Numbered from the stretch's first letter, positions 15,835 through 24,849 are shown. The stretch: DNA of 56,512 bases from CAZTVF01 sp964616985 (GCA_964616985.1 CAZTVF010000018.1:1-56512), one strand, 5' to 3'. Numbers and translations: made by a program. The notes: generated from the letters alone by a model not told the origin.

Positions 15835-16968
15835 CTAACGAAGTTTCAACGTCGCCAGCGCCAGGGCCGCAAACAGGATGCTGAGCACCCAGAAGCGGAT
15901 CACAACCTTCGTCTCGGCCCAGCCGCCGAGGTGGAAGTGATGGTGCAGCGGCGCGCAGCGGAACAGACGCTTGCCCTGCATTCCCTTGCCGGGCTTGGTC
16001 AGCTTGAAGTATCCCACCTGGAGCATCACGCTCATGGCCTCCATGACGAACACGCCGCCGGCGAGCACCAGCAGCAGTTCCTGCCGCGTGACCACCGCGA
16101 TGTACCCCATCAGCCCGCCCAGCGGCAGCGAGCCCGTGTCGCCCATGAAAACCTGCGCCGGCGCGGCGTTGTACCACAGGAAGCCCAGGCACGCGCCGAT
16201 CATCGATGCACACACCACCGTCATCTCGGCCGACCCCACCACCGGCACCGGCAGCAGGCTCAGCAGGTTGCAGTACTGCACCACGCCCACGATCTCGGCC
16301 ATCAGCAGCAGCACCAGGCTGACGATGATCGTGCAGCCGGTGGCCAGGCCGTCCATGCCGTCGGTGAGGTTGACGGCGTTGGAGAAGCCCACCATGGTGA
16401 TCACCATAATCACCGTGTAGGCCAGCGGCGACAGTTCAATGCTGCGCGTCGTAAACGGGAAGTAGAAGCTGTGGGCGGGGTTGATGCCGTTGATGCTGCT
16501 CTTGTCCCCCGCGTGGTAGGTATAGACGCCCAGCAGCACCGACAGCCCGATCTGGAACAGGAGCTTTTCCCAACTCTTGAGGCCGTCGCGCGAGGTCTTG
16601 CCGGCGTGGCGACGGAGTTTGATCCAGTCGTCGGCCGCCCCCAGCGCCCCCAGCCAGACCAGGGCCAGCATCGACATGCGGACGTAGTTGTTCCCGCCGA
16701 TGTTTCCGAAGAGCATGGTGGAGACGAAGATCGCGATGACGATCAGCGTGCCGCCCATGGTGGGCGTATTGGATTTGTGGCGCGTGAGTTCGTTGAGGTT
16801 GGCGTGGTCGAAGTTCGGCAGGTCGCCGATCTTCTTGAGCAGCAGGTAGCGGATCATCCGCGGCGCCAGCACCATGACGATGATGAAGCTCAGCACCGCC
16901 GCCCCCGAGACGCGGAGGATCAGGTGCGTGCCCTTGATGTTGAACAGGTTTAGCAGGTACAGGATCAT
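15835..16968 (-). CDS. mraY: Phospho-N-acetylmuramoyl-pentapeptide-transferase
   Basis: 377 residues, ten TM helices. It moves phospho-MurNAc-pentapeptide to undecaprenyl phosphate, giving lipid I. LTRHKSNTPTMGGTLI, GAADDWIKL (the DD motif), FSNAVNLTDGMDGLATG, FMGDTGSLPLGG and APLHHHFHLGGWAETKVVIRFW are all MraY active-site regions in order. It starts 3 bases after the murF stop codon, so the two are cotranscribed and probably coupled. Confidence 0.95.
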   Translation of the reverse strand: MILYLLNLFNIKGTHLILRVSGAAVLSFIIVMVLAPRMIRYLLLKKIGDLPNFDHANLNELTRHKSNTPTMGGTLIVIAIFVSTMLFGNIGGNNYVRMSMLALVWLGALGAADDWIKLRRHAGKTSRDGLKSWEKLLFQIGLSVLLGVYTYHAGDKSSINGINPAHSFYFPFTTRSIELSPLAYTVIMVITMVGFSNAVNLTDGMDGLATGCTIIVSLVLLLMAEIVGVVQYCNLLSLLPVPVVGSAEMTVVCASMIGACLGFLWYNAAPAQVFMGDTGSLPLGGLMGYIAVVTRQELLLVLAGGVFVMEAMSVMLQVGYFKLTKPGKGMQGKRLFRCAPLHHHFHLGGWAETKVVIRFWVLSILFAALALATLKLR

Positions 16969-16971
16969 TCT

Positions 16972-18366
16972 TTACACTCGGGACTCCGAGGCGCCGAACG
17001 CGGCGCGGATCGGAGCGATCAATCGTTCCATGGCCATGGCGCGCGAGCCCTTGATCAGCACCACGTCGCCGGCGCGCAGCAGCGAGGGCACGGCCGCGGC
17101 GGCGGCCTCGACGGTTTCGAACGACTCCGCCGCGACGCCGACGCCCGTTGCGCCCACCGCGATATATCGACCCATCTCGCCGACGCCAATGAGCAAATCG
17201 ACGCCGCGCCGGCCCACCGTCTCGCCCGTCTGCGTGTGCAGGGCCTGGCTGTCGGCGCCCAGCTCGCGCATGTCGCCCAGAATGATCACCCGGCGGGCGG
17301 CGGGGCGCTCGGCCAGCACGTCGGCGGCGGCGGCCACGCTGGCGGGGTTGGCGTTGTAGCTGTCGTTGATGAGGGTGACGGGGCCCGCCTGGATTGTCTC
17401 CAGGCGCATCTCGGTGCCGGGGAACGTCGCCAGCGCCTCGGCCGCCTGCTGCAGCGTCAGGTTGAACCGCTGCGCCACCGCGATGGCCGCCATGGCGTTC
17501 ATCGCGTTGTGGCGGCCGGGCATGGGCAGCGTCACGGGCAGGAAGTCGTTCACGCGGAAGCGGCAGCCTTCGGGGGTGGCCTCATACGCGGTCAGCCTCA
17601 GTTCGCACTGGTCGTCGGCCCCGAAGCGGATCCGGCGCGGCGCGTAGTTGCGCAGCGCCCGCTCCAGGTGCGGAGCCTCGTGGCTGACGATCGCCACGTC
17701 ATCGGCGCTCATGGGACCCAGCAGGGCCGCCTTCTCCAGCGCCACCTTCTCCACCGAGCCCAGTTTCTCCAGGTGGGTGGGCCCCACCGAGGTGATCACC
17801 GCGATGTCAGGCCGGCAGATGGCGGCCAATTCGGCGATCTCGCCCGGGGCATTGGTGCCGACCTCGCAGATGACGTAGTCGTCCTTGGGCTTCACGGCCA
17901 GCAACGTCAGCGGCACGCCGATGTTGTTGTTGAAGCTCTTGGGGCTGGCCGTCCCCGTCAGGCGCGACGCCAGTACGTGGTCGATCATCCGCTTGGTCGT
18001 CGTCTTGCCGTTGGAACCGGTGACGGCCACCACGCGGGCGGCGATCTGCTTGCGGTAATAGCCGCCCAGGGCCCCCAACGCCTTGATTGTGTCCTCCACC
18101 GCGATGATCCCGCCGGGGAACAGCGACTCATCGGCCGGCAGCAGCTTCCACGACGCGTTGACGATGGCGGCGGTGCAGCCCGCGCGGCCGCAGGCGTCGA
18201 GGTACTCGTGCCCGTCGAAACGCTCGCCCTTGATGGCGATGAAGAGATCGCCGGGGCTGATCTTGCGGCTGTCGGTGCTGACGCCGGTGATGGATTTGGA
18301 CGGACCCTTGCGAACCCAGCGACCGTGAACGGCCTGGCGGATTTCCTCGCAGGTGAGCGGCTTCAT
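16972..18366 (-). CDS. murF: UDP-MurNAc-tripeptide--D-alanyl-D-alanine ligase
   Basis: 464 residues. Adds D-Ala-D-Ala to the stem peptide. STDSRKISPGDLFIAIKGERFDGHEYL is the N-terminal uridine-binding domain, VTGSNGKTTTK (P-loop GSNGKTT, 117-123) binds ATP, NNNIGVPLTLL is the MurF-specific stretch, and NDSYNANPASV the central motif. The ATG overlaps the murE stop codon (ATGA), so translation is coupled. Length is as usual for MurF. Confidence 0.95.
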   Translation of the reverse strand: MKPLTCEEIRQAVHGRWVRKGPSKSITGVSTDSRKISPGDLFIAIKGERFDGHEYLDACGRAGCTAAIVNASWKLLPADESLFPGGIIAVEDTIKALGALGGYYRKQIAARVVAVTGSNGKTTTKRMIDHVLASRLTGTASPKSFNNNIGVPLTLLAVKPKDDYVICEVGTNAPGEIAELAAICRPDIAVITSVGPTHLEKLGSVEKVALEKAALLGPMSADDVAIVSHEAPHLERALRNYAPRRIRFGADDQCELRLTAYEATPEGCRFRVNDFLPVTLPMPGRHNAMNAMAAIAVAQRFNLTLQQAAEALATFPGTEMRLETIQAGPVTLINDSYNANPASVAAAADVLAERPAARRVIILGDMRELGADSQALHTQTGETVGRRGVDLLIGVGEMGRYIAVGATGVGVAAESFETVEAAAAAVPSLLRAGDVVLIKGSRAMAMERLIAPIRAAFGASESRV

Positions 18367-19835
18367 GAACGTCCCTCGCGACGCCGCATCGCCTCGGATG
18401 CGACCTCGATGTCATCAAAGTGGTGCTTGGTCTCGCCGACGATCTGGTAGTTCTCGTGGCCCTTGCCGGCGATGAGAAGGATGTCGCCCGAGCGGGCCTC
18501 GGCAACGGCAAGCTCGATGGCCTTGCGGCGGTCGATCTCCACGACCGCCCGCTGACGGCCGGCGGGCGTGAACCCGGCGACGATCTGATCGAGGATCGCC
18601 TGTGGATCTTCCTTCCGCGGGTTGTCCGAGGTCACGAAGACGCGGTCGGCGAGTTGCTCGGCCACGCGGGCCATGCGGGGGCGCTTGGTCGAGTCGCGAT
18701 TGCCGCCGCAGCCGAACACCACCAGCACGCGGCCGGCGGCCTTGACGTGCACCATCGAGCGGAGCACGTTGGCCAGCGAGTCGTCGGTGTGGGCGTAGTC
18801 GACGAAGGCCTGGTACGGCGCCTCGACGGGCACCCGCTCGAGACGGCCGGGCACGCGGGTGACGGCAGAGAGCGAAGCGACGATCGTATCCATCGGGACG
18901 CCCAGGGCGAAACACGCGCCGGCGGCGGCGAGGCAGTTGTACACGTTGTGACGGCCCATCAGGGGCGTGCGGACGGGGATCGCCCGCCCGCCGGCGTGCA
19001 GGACAAACTCGGTGCCGGTGAAGTCCATGCGGCGGATCTCGGCCCGCAGTTGTGCATCGCTATCGATGCCGTAGCGATAGATCAGGGCCCGCGTGGCGGG
19101 CTCGATCTGCGGCCCGTGAGGGTCGTCGGTGTTGATGACGGCGGCGGCGTAGGGCGCCAGCGACTCGAAGAGCATTCGCTTGGCCGCGAAATAGTTCTCC
19201 TCGGTCTTGTGGTAATCCATGTGGTCGCCGGTGAGGTTGGTGAAGACGCCCACGCGGAAATCGACGCCGGCGACGCGGTGCTGGTGCAGGGCGTGCGACG
19301 AGACCTCCATCACCATGTGCGTCAGGCCCGCTTCGACCATCTCGGCCTGGTACTCGGCCAGGTCGGCCGGGCCCGGGCTGGTGTTGCTGGACTCGATCGT
19401 TCGTTTGCCGGTCTGGCAGTGGATCGTGCCGATCAGCCCCGACGGGCGGCCGGCGGCCTGGAGGATCGAGCGGATGAGGTAGGTGATTGTCGTCTTGCCC
19501 TTGGTGCCGGTGATGCCGATGTTCGCCAGCTTGCGCGAGGGCCAACCCAGGCACGCCTGCGCCAGCACGCCCACGGCGCGGGGATCGGCATCGATCACGG
19601 CCACCGGGACCCCCGCGGGCACGGCCGAAGGGTCCTGGCAGACCACGGCCGAGGCCCCGGCCGCCAGGGCCGCCGGGATGAACGCGTGGCCGTCCTTTTC
19701 GCTGCCTCGCGTCGCCACGAAGCACGTCCCGGCCTTGCATCGGCGCGAGTCGGCCACGACGTGCGTCACCAACGCGTCGCCTGCCATTGCTCGCGGACGC
19801 AGCGCAGAGGCTGCAAGCAGCTCCGTAAAAAGCAT
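18363..19835 (-). CDS. murE: UDP-MurNAc-L-Ala-D-Glu--2,6-diaminopimelate ligase
   Basis: 490 residues. GITGTKGKTTITYL holds the P-loop (110-116); SSNTSPGPADL, VMEVSSHALHQHRV, FTNLTGDHMDYH and VDYAHTDDSL are Mur ligase motifs. DNPRKEDP (404-411) is the DNPR motif with arginine that selects meso-diaminopimelate, which predicts mDAP-type peptidoglycan. GKGHE (454-458) closes the site. The real start is the ATG at 19835, eight bases after the ftsI stop codon; the longer frame lies over ftsI. No strong ribosome site is seen, which fits coupling to ftsI. Confidence 0.95.
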   Translation of the reverse strand: MLFTELLAASALRPRAMAGDALVTHVVADSRRCKAGTCFVATRGSEKDGHAFIPAALAAGASAVVCQDPSAVPAGVPVAVIDADPRAVGVLAQACLGWPSRKLANIGITGTKGKTTITYLIRSILQAAGRPSGLIGTIHCQTGKRTIESSNTSPGPADLAEYQAEMVEAGLTHMVMEVSSHALHQHRVAGVDFRVGVFTNLTGDHMDYHKTEENYFAAKRMLFESLAPYAAAVINTDDPHGPQIEPATRALIYRYGIDSDAQLRAEIRRMDFTGTEFVLHAGGRAIPVRTPLMGRHNVYNCLAAAGACFALGVPMDTIVASLSAVTRVPGRLERVPVEAPYQAFVDYAHTDDSLANVLRSMVHVKAAGRVLVVFGCGGNRDSTKRPRMARVAEQLADRVFVTSDNPRKEDPQAILDQIVAGFTPAGRQRAVVEIDRRKAIELAVAEARSGDILLIAGKGHENYQIVGETKHHFDDIEVASEAMRRREGRS

Positions 19836-19843
19836 GTTGTACT

Positions 19844-21622
19844 CTATTCCCGCGAGGCTACTTCTTCCGTCCGGTCCGGCGGGACGTCGAAGTAGGCCAT
19901 CGTCTGCTCCAGGACTTCTTTCACCGCCGGGGCGGCCACCGTGCCGCCATAGTACCCGATCGACCTCTTGGGCCAGTATACAGACACCAGGCAGATCGCC
20001 CGCGGGTTGTTCACCGGAGCGCCGCCGATGAACGTGCCCGTGTACGCGCCCTCCTGGTAGCCGGCGCGGCCGCCGGGGATCTGGGCCGTGCCCGTCTTGC
20101 CGAAGCTCGTCCAATTCTGCATCCGTGCCTTCTTGCCCGTGCCGTAGTCGGCATCGACCACGCCGGCCATCACTTCCAGAATCTGCTGGCTGGTGCGGGG
20201 GGTGATCACGCGGCGGACGACCTGCCGGCTGCCCTGCCACGTCACCTGGCCGCTGGTGTCCAGAACCCGATCCACGATTCGCGGCCGCAGCAACTCGCCG
20301 CCGTTGGCCAGCGCCGAGAACGCCATCGCCAACTGCAGCGAGGTGGTCGAGACTTCCTGCCCGAACGGCACGCGACGCAGGCTGTAGCCGTCCCACCGGT
20401 TGAGCTTGCGGACGATGCCCCGGCTCTCGCCCGGCAGTTCGATGCCCGTCTCCTGGCCGAACCCGAAGTTGTGCAGGATGTCGAACAGGGCCTTGTTGCC
20501 GAGTTTCTCGCCGATCTTGGCCATGCCGATGTTGCTGGAGTGGATGACGATGTCGGCCACCGACAGCATGCCGTAACGGTTGCCATGGTCGCTGATCCGC
20601 CCGCCGCGGGGCGCGTTGTACACGCCGCCCTCGCAGTCGATCATCGTGTTGAAGTTGACTGCGTTGAGGTCGACGGCGGCCGCGGCGATGAAGGGCTTGA
20701 ACGCGCTGCCGGGTTCATAAGGCAGCGAGATCGTGCGGTTGGTCCGGTCGGCGGGATTGGCGCGGCTGTACTCGTTGGGGTTGAACGTGGGGTAGGAACA
20801 CATGGCGAGGATCTCGCCGGTGTGCGGGTCCACCACGATGCCGTTGACGAACTTCGCCTCGTACTTCTTCTGCGTGGCATCGACCGCCTTCTCGAGGTAG
20901 CCCTGGATGGCCGCGTCGATGGTGAGCACCACGTTCTGCCCGTCGACGGGCAGCGTGCTCTCCAGCGGAAGCGGCCAGATCGGCCGCCGGGCCGCATCGG
21001 TCTTGGCGACGCGTTCGCCGTCGCGGGCGGCGAGGTAGCTTCGCTGCGTCAGCTCCACGCCCGCCCCGGTGCCGGGCTGCACGTCGCGGCCGCTGTTGGG
21101 CTCGGCCGGGATCGGCGGAAACCCGATGACCGTTGAACCCAGCGCCCCGTTGGGATACTCGCGCCGCCACTCGTACATGACTCGCACGGCCGGCAGTTTC
21201 AGGGCGGCCAGCGCCGTCTCCTGCTCGTCGGTGAGTTGGCGTTTGACCCAGGTGAACCGCGAGTTGCGGCGAAGGCTGAAGATTTCGAATATCCGCACGG
21301 GGTCCATCTGGATCGCCTGGCCGAGCTTGACGGCCACATCGGCCAGGTCGCTCTCGCCGATCATGTTGGGCTCGGCGTAGCAGCTGGGGACGGGGCGGCT
21401 GCCACACATGAGGACCAGGGCGTTGCCGGAGGTGGCGTAGATGTTGCCGGGGCGGCCGGCGTCGACGATGCTCATCCGCTGCTGGCGGTAGACCATCTTG
21501 GCCATCTTGGTCTGGTCGGTAGCGATGAAGTGACAGATGCGGAAGGCCATCGCGACCATGGCCAGCACGAGCAGTCCATAGACGATGTTGAACCGCCACT
21601 TGCCGGGGGGGGATGTGCTCAT
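19844..21622 (-). CDS. ftsI: Peptidoglycan D,D-transpeptidase FtsI (class B PBP)
   Basis: 592 residues. One N-terminal TM helix (residues 11-30) is followed by a pedestal domain and a transpeptidase domain with SAFK (306-309, nucleophile Ser306), SSN (362-364) and FGKTGT (KTGT 509-512). NGIVVDPHTGEILAMCSYPTFNPN is typical of FtsI/PBP2-type proteins. It crosslinks septal peptidoglycan together with FtsW. No C-terminal PASTA domain is present. It starts 12 bases after the ftsL-like gene and sits ahead of murE, the standard dcw order. Confidence 0.94.
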   Translation of the reverse strand: MSTSPPGKWRFNIVYGLLVLAMVAMAFRICHFIATDQTKMAKMVYRQQRMSIVDAGRPGNIYATSGNALVLMCGSRPVPSCYAEPNMIGESDLADVAVKLGQAIQMDPVRIFEIFSLRRNSRFTWVKRQLTDEQETALAALKLPAVRVMYEWRREYPNGALGSTVIGFPPIPAEPNSGRDVQPGTGAGVELTQRSYLAARDGERVAKTDAARRPIWPLPLESTLPVDGQNVVLTIDAAIQGYLEKAVDATQKKYEAKFVNGIVVDPHTGEILAMCSYPTFNPNEYSRANPADRTNRTISLPYEPGSAFKPFIAAAAVDLNAVNFNTMIDCEGGVYNAPRGGRISDHGNRYGMLSVADIVIHSSNIGMAKIGEKLGNKALFDILHNFGFGQETGIELPGESRGIVRKLNRWDGYSLRRVPFGQEVSTTSLQLAMAFSALANGGELLRPRIVDRVLDTSGQVTWQGSRQVVRRVITPRTSQQILEVMAGVVDADYGTGKKARMQNWTSFGKTGTAQIPGGRAGYQEGAYTGTFIGGAPVNNPRAICLVSVYWPKRSIGYYGGTVAAPAVKEVLEQTMAYFDVPPDRTEEVASRE

Positions 21623-21634
21623 CTCATTTTGCTC

Positions 21635-21919
21635 TTATCGATGTCGCGGCGTGGTCCCGGCGCTGCCGGGGCTCGTGTCGCCGTAGATCTTGGAACGTTC
21701 CACCATGGGCAGGGCCATCTCGGCGGCCTTGCGATGAATTTCCGATGGCGAAGTCAGCCACCCCAGGCGGACCTGCTGATCCTGCAGGTCGCGCTTCAAC
21801 GAGATCTGCATGTTCTCCAGCCTCTGGATCTGATTGCAAGCCATCGTGCGGGCGCGGCGGATATGCACCAGCCCCACGGCAATCGCCGCCAGGGCGATGA
21901 TGACAACGGCTAACCTCAT
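21635..21919 (-). CDS. ftsL: FtsL-like small bitopic division protein
   Basis: 94 residues. One N-terminal TM helix (MRLAVVIIALAAIAVGLVHIRR) is followed by a heptad-like stretch (IQRLENMQISLKRDLQDQQVRLGWLTSPSEIHRKAAEM), the architecture of FtsL: short cytoplasmic end, TM segment, periplasmic coiled coil, and the L...P..I...A motif. The identification rests on architecture and on the position just before ftsI. The ATG at 21919 has GGAG seven bases upstream. Confidence 0.75.
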   Translation of the reverse strand: MRLAVVIIALAAIAVGLVHIRRARTMACNQIQRLENMQISLKRDLQDQQVRLGWLTSPSEIHRKAAEMALPMVERSKIYGDTSPGSAGTTPRHR

Positions 21920-21937
21920 GGACCCGCTCCGCACTCA

Positions 21938-21977
21938 GTAGCCGGTGTCCGGCTACTGGCTACTGGCTACTGGCTAC
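21938..21977. repeat. Hairpin plus GGCTACT tandem repeat between LysM gene and ftsL
   Basis: GTAGCCGG-TGT-CCGGCTAC (21938-21956) forms an 8-bp hairpin and runs into GGCTACT units repeated three times plus a partial copy (21951-21977). This fills most of the 66-bp gap upstream of ftsL. A 7-bp unit between co-directional genes could vary in copy number. Confidence 0.7.
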
Positions 21978-21985
21978 CTTCTGCA

Positions 21986-23038
21986 CTAGCTCGGGATTTC
22001 CAGCTTCATGCCGACCTTCAAGTCATCGGGGCTCTTGAGCACGCCGCGGTTGGTCACGTACAGCTTCTGGATGGCCTCGCGGCTGTCGCTCTTGAGGAAC
22101 TGCCTGGCGATCTTGCCCAAGCTGTCGCCCTTGCGGACTTCGTAGACCTTCTTATCCGTTGGGGCAGGCGGAACCAGGGCGATCGGCGCGGGGCTTGAGC
22201 CCGGCCGGACGCGGGCGGCGTTTGGATCCGCCGCGATGCGCGGCGCAGGCGACGCTACCGGCACTACGGCCACGGGCGTGGCGCCCGGCCGCGGGCGGAC
22301 TGCGGCGTTGGGCTCCATCGCGAGGCGCGGCGCGGGCGATGCCGCCGGCACGACGGCCGCCGGGGCCGCCGAGGGAACGGGCAGCTTCCGCGGGTCCAGC
22401 CCGCGGGCCAGCAGGTCCTTGAATTCCTTGGGCGTCACTTCGCGATAGTGGCTGGCCTTTTCGGTGACCATCTTGCCGCCCGGCAGCGGCGGGATGATGA
22501 TCTCCTGCCCTACCTTGAGGCCGGTCTGGCTCTTGATGCGGTCCTCGTTCGCCTTGGCGATGTTGACGTACGCCTTCTCGTTGGCCGGGCCGTAGAAGAT
22601 CGACGCCAACTTGATCAGGCTGTCCTTCTCCTGCACGGTGTAGACGAGGGGCTTGGGCTCATCGCGGGCCGGGGGCTCGACCCGGTTGTCGGCGGTGTTG
22701 CTGGCGAAGTCGGTGGCGGTGAGGTTGGGCTCGTTGTGACTGCTGGTGCTCTTGAGGACGGTGATGTCCACGAGGCTGCAGGGGTCGGCGGCCATGCCGT
22801 GGTCGGAGGTGGTGTCATCGGCCAGCGTGATGCTGTCGTCGCGATCGCGGCCCTGGTCGATCTGCAGGGGCTCGCCGGCGATGACGGGCGAGAACCGCTT
22901 GGCCGGGTCGTCAATGCTGGCCTTGAGGGTGGGCGGGGGGTTGGAGGCAGGGCTGCCGGTGAGTTCGCTGAGCACCAAGCCGAACATCACGATGAAGAGC
23001 AAGCCGACCAGCATCGCGATCCGTGTTTCTCTCGTCAT
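21986..23038 (-). CDS. Membrane-anchored protein with two LysM domains
   Basis: 350 residues. A TM helix or uncleaved signal (MLVGLLFIVMFGLVLSELTG) is followed by a low-complexity linker, a LysM domain (about 130-182: YTVQEKDSLIKLASIFYG...LKVGQEIIIPP), a Pro/Ala linker and a second LysM (about 298-349: YEVRKGDSLGKIARQFL...LKVGMKLEIPS). The linker contains a duplicated unit (VVP-ASPAPR-A-PNAA). LysM domains bind peptidoglycan glycan, so it probably tethers the cell envelope or guides division enzymes. Its place between rsmH and ftsL is unusual and suggests a role in division or wall synthesis. Confidence 0.85.
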   Translation of the reverse strand: MTRETRIAMLVGLLFIVMFGLVLSELTGSPASNPPPTLKASIDDPAKRFSPVIAGEPLQIDQGRDRDDSITLADDTTSDHGMAADPCSLVDITVLKSTSSHNEPNLTATDFASNTADNRVEPPARDEPKPLVYTVQEKDSLIKLASIFYGPANEKAYVNIAKANEDRIKSQTGLKVGQEIIIPPLPGGKMVTEKASHYREVTPKEFKDLLARGLDPRKLPVPSAAPAAVVPAASPAPRLAMEPNAAVRPRPGATPVAVVPVASPAPRIAADPNAARVRPGSSPAPIALVPPAPTDKKVYEVRKGDSLGKIARQFLKSDSREAIQKLYVTNRGVLKSPDDLKVGMKLEIPS

Positions 23039-23083
23039 GATCCACGCTCCGTCGTGTTCAAAACCGCACCCAATGAAACAGGG

Positions 23084-23989
23084 CTAGGAGACTCTTTCGA
23101 TCGCCCTCAACTTGGCCGACCGACTGCGGGGGTTACCCGCAGACTCCGTCTCCCGTGGCGTGATGACCTTCCTGGTTAACACGTGCGCACGTCCGGTGGC
23201 AGCCCAACCGGCAAAAGCCTGCTTCACGCGGCGATCTTCCAGCGAATGAAAGCTGATGATCGCCGCACGCCCGCCGATCGAGAGCACCTTGGGCACCAGC
23301 GCCAGCAGCCTGTCGAGGCTGCCAAGTTCGTCGTTCACGGCGATACGCAATGCCTGGAACGTACGGGTCGCCGGGTGCACGCCGCGGCGGGCATGTCTGA
23401 CCGCTGCAGGATACGCCCGCGACACCAGATTCGCAAGCTCCAGCGTGCGTTCTAGCCGCTTTTGTTTTCTCGTTTCAACGATCGCATGGGCGATCCGCCG
23501 GCTGAACCGTTCCTCGCCGTAGGCGAAGATCAGGTCGGCCAGCTCGCCCTCTTCCATCTCGTTGACCAGGTCGGCCGCCGTCCGCTCCAGGCGCGAGTCC
23601 ATCCGCATGTCTAACGGCCCGTCGACAGAGAAGCTCATGCCCCGCTGGGGCTGGTCGATCTGCGTCGAAGCCACCCCCAGGTCGGCCAGCAGCACGTCCA
23701 CCTGCGGCACGTCGGCCTGGCGAAGGACCTCGTCCAGTTCAGAAAAGTTGGCCCAAAACAGCCGAACGCGGGGGCCGTATCCCGCCAGCCTGTCCTTGGC
23801 CAGCCGCAGATTCGACTCGTCCGCGTCCATTCCAATCAGGGTTGCCTCGTCGCCGGCCGCCGCGAGCATCGCCTCCGCGTGCCCGCCCAGCCCGACCGTG
23901 CAATCCACCAGCACCCGCTTTCCCTGCGGCGCCAGGTACTCCAGCACTTCCTCAAGCAGAACCGGCTGATGGCCCCAGTTGCCTTCCAT
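23084..23989 (-). CDS. rsmH: 16S rRNA (cytosine1402-N4)-methyltransferase
   Basis: 301 residues. HQPVLLEEVLEYLAP and VDCTVGLGGHAEAML form the N-terminal SAM-binding motif, DLGVASTQIDQPQRGMSF and RVFQALRIAVNDEL-like text (RTFQALRIAVNDELGSL) are RsmH signatures, and AAIISFHSLEDRRVKQAF is the C-terminal motif. It follows mraZ in almost all dcw clusters. The ATG at 23989 is chosen; a TTG at 24004 overlapping the upstream stop codon (GTTTGA) is an alternative. Neither has a strong ribosome site, which suggests coupling to the small gene before it. Confidence 0.94.
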   Translation of the reverse strand: MEGNWGHQPVLLEEVLEYLAPQGKRVLVDCTVGLGGHAEAMLAAAGDEATLIGMDADESNLRLAKDRLAGYGPRVRLFWANFSELDEVLRQADVPQVDVLLADLGVASTQIDQPQRGMSFSVDGPLDMRMDSRLERTAADLVNEMEEGELADLIFAYGEERFSRRIAHAIVETRKQKRLERTLELANLVSRAYPAAVRHARRGVHPATRTFQALRIAVNDELGSLDRLLALVPKVLSIGGRAAIISFHSLEDRRVKQAFAGWAATGRAHVLTRKVITPRETESAGNPRSRSAKLRAIERVS

Positions 23990-24000
23990 GGCTGGGCCGA

Positions 24001-24243
24001 TCAAACCGCGATGGCCTTTTTCCCAAGTGCCGCCGCTGCATGAGGTGAAAGGGTGACCCGAGCATACTCATCCCCCAGAGCCTGAACGGCGGCCAGGCGT
24101 CGAGCCAAAGCCAGCAGGCGCTGCCGGTTCCCATCCGAAATAAGCGATGGTTTGGTCAGCTGGCTGCGCAGTTCCGCCATGCCGGACGCCTGGCATCCTT
24201 GCCGGCTTCCAGTAGAGCGATCAGCTTGCTGAGGGATGAGCAT
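24001..24243 (-). CDS. Small hypothetical protein between mraZ and rsmH
   Basis: 80 residues, no recognised family. The N-terminal third is Gln/Ser-rich (MLIPQQADRSTGSRQG); the rest looks helical (SDGNRQRLLALARRLAAVQALGDEYARVTL). Support for a real gene: AAAGGA seven bases before the ATG, a stop codon that abuts or overlaps the possible rsmH start, co-direction with both neighbours, and no better frame in the gap. No TM segment or signal peptide. It may be a group-specific member of the cluster. Confidence 0.55.
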   Translation of the reverse strand: MLIPQQADRSTGSRQGCQASGMAELRSQLTKPSLISDGNRQRLLALARRLAAVQALGDEYARVTLSPHAAAALGKKAIAV

Positions 24244-24319
24244 GTCCAAATCCTTTCATCGGGCCTTCGGTCATCCTTGACCGCCGCCAACCTTTCGGGT
24301 GGCGGTACTACCATCCGTT

Positions 24320-24790
24320 CTATGGCTTGCCCGAAGCCGGCCCGCCCATGCGGTCCGCCGTCTCGAGCATCATCTCCTGATACTTCGGAAGCACCTCGGC
24401 TACGTGCTTCTCCCATTCCTCGGTCGGCCAGATCTCCATGTGGTCGTCGTTGCCGATCACGGTCACCTTGTCGGCGATCATCGAGCGGCTCATCGACTTC
24501 TCCGGCAGCACGATGCGGCCTTGTGCGTCGGGCTTCACGATCCGGGCCGTCGCGAAGAACACGGCCAGGTTGTTGCTGGCCAGCGTCGGCAGGGCCGATC
24601 GCTTGATCTCGGTCAGCAGCCGGCGGTAGTACAACTCGGGGTACAGCCGCAGATGCCGGTCGGCCCCCAGTGCCAGGATGAAGTTCTCGCCATCCTCCAC
24701 CGGGTTGATTTGGTCGCGAAAGTCCGAGGCGATGGCCAAGCGATGCTTGCCATCAATCGTCGTCTCGAATTCCCCGACAAAAAGTGCCAT
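24320..24790 (-). CDS. mraZ: Transcriptional regulator MraZ
   Basis: 156 residues. Two AbrB/SpoVT-like half domains: GEFETTIDGKHRLAIASDFR (about 6-25) and ARIVKPDAQGRIVLPEKS (about 82-99), each with the DxxGR-type turn. MraZ forms a ring and binds repeated TGGG boxes upstream of its own operon, repressing dcw transcription. Three boxes at 10-bp spacing lie 35-59 bases upstream of the start codon and overlap a promoter. First gene of the dcw cluster. Confidence 0.95.
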   Translation of the reverse strand: MALFVGEFETTIDGKHRLAIASDFRDQINPVEDGENFILALGADRHLRLYPELYYRRLLTEIKRSALPTLASNNLAVFFATARIVKPDAQGRIVLPEKSMSRSMIADKVTVIGNDDHMEIWPTEEWEKHVAEVLPKYQEMMLETADRMGGPASGKP

Positions 24791-24824
24791 CTCGTGGTTC
24801 TCGCAGTAACCTTAAGGAATTGCT

Positions 24825-24849
24825 AGGGATTCTATGGGACACTTAGGGA
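24825..24849 (+). promoter_or_regulatory. MraZ operator: three GGGA boxes at 10-bp spacing
   Basis: AGGGA (24825-24829), TGGGA (24835-24839) and AGGGA (24845-24849), each separated by exactly 5 bp, match the known MraZ site pattern TGGGN-N5 repeated three times. The boxes read on the plus strand, opposite to mraZ. They cover the -10 element and most of the spacer of the candidate promoter at 24829-24857, so binding would block RNA polymerase. Confidence 0.75.
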
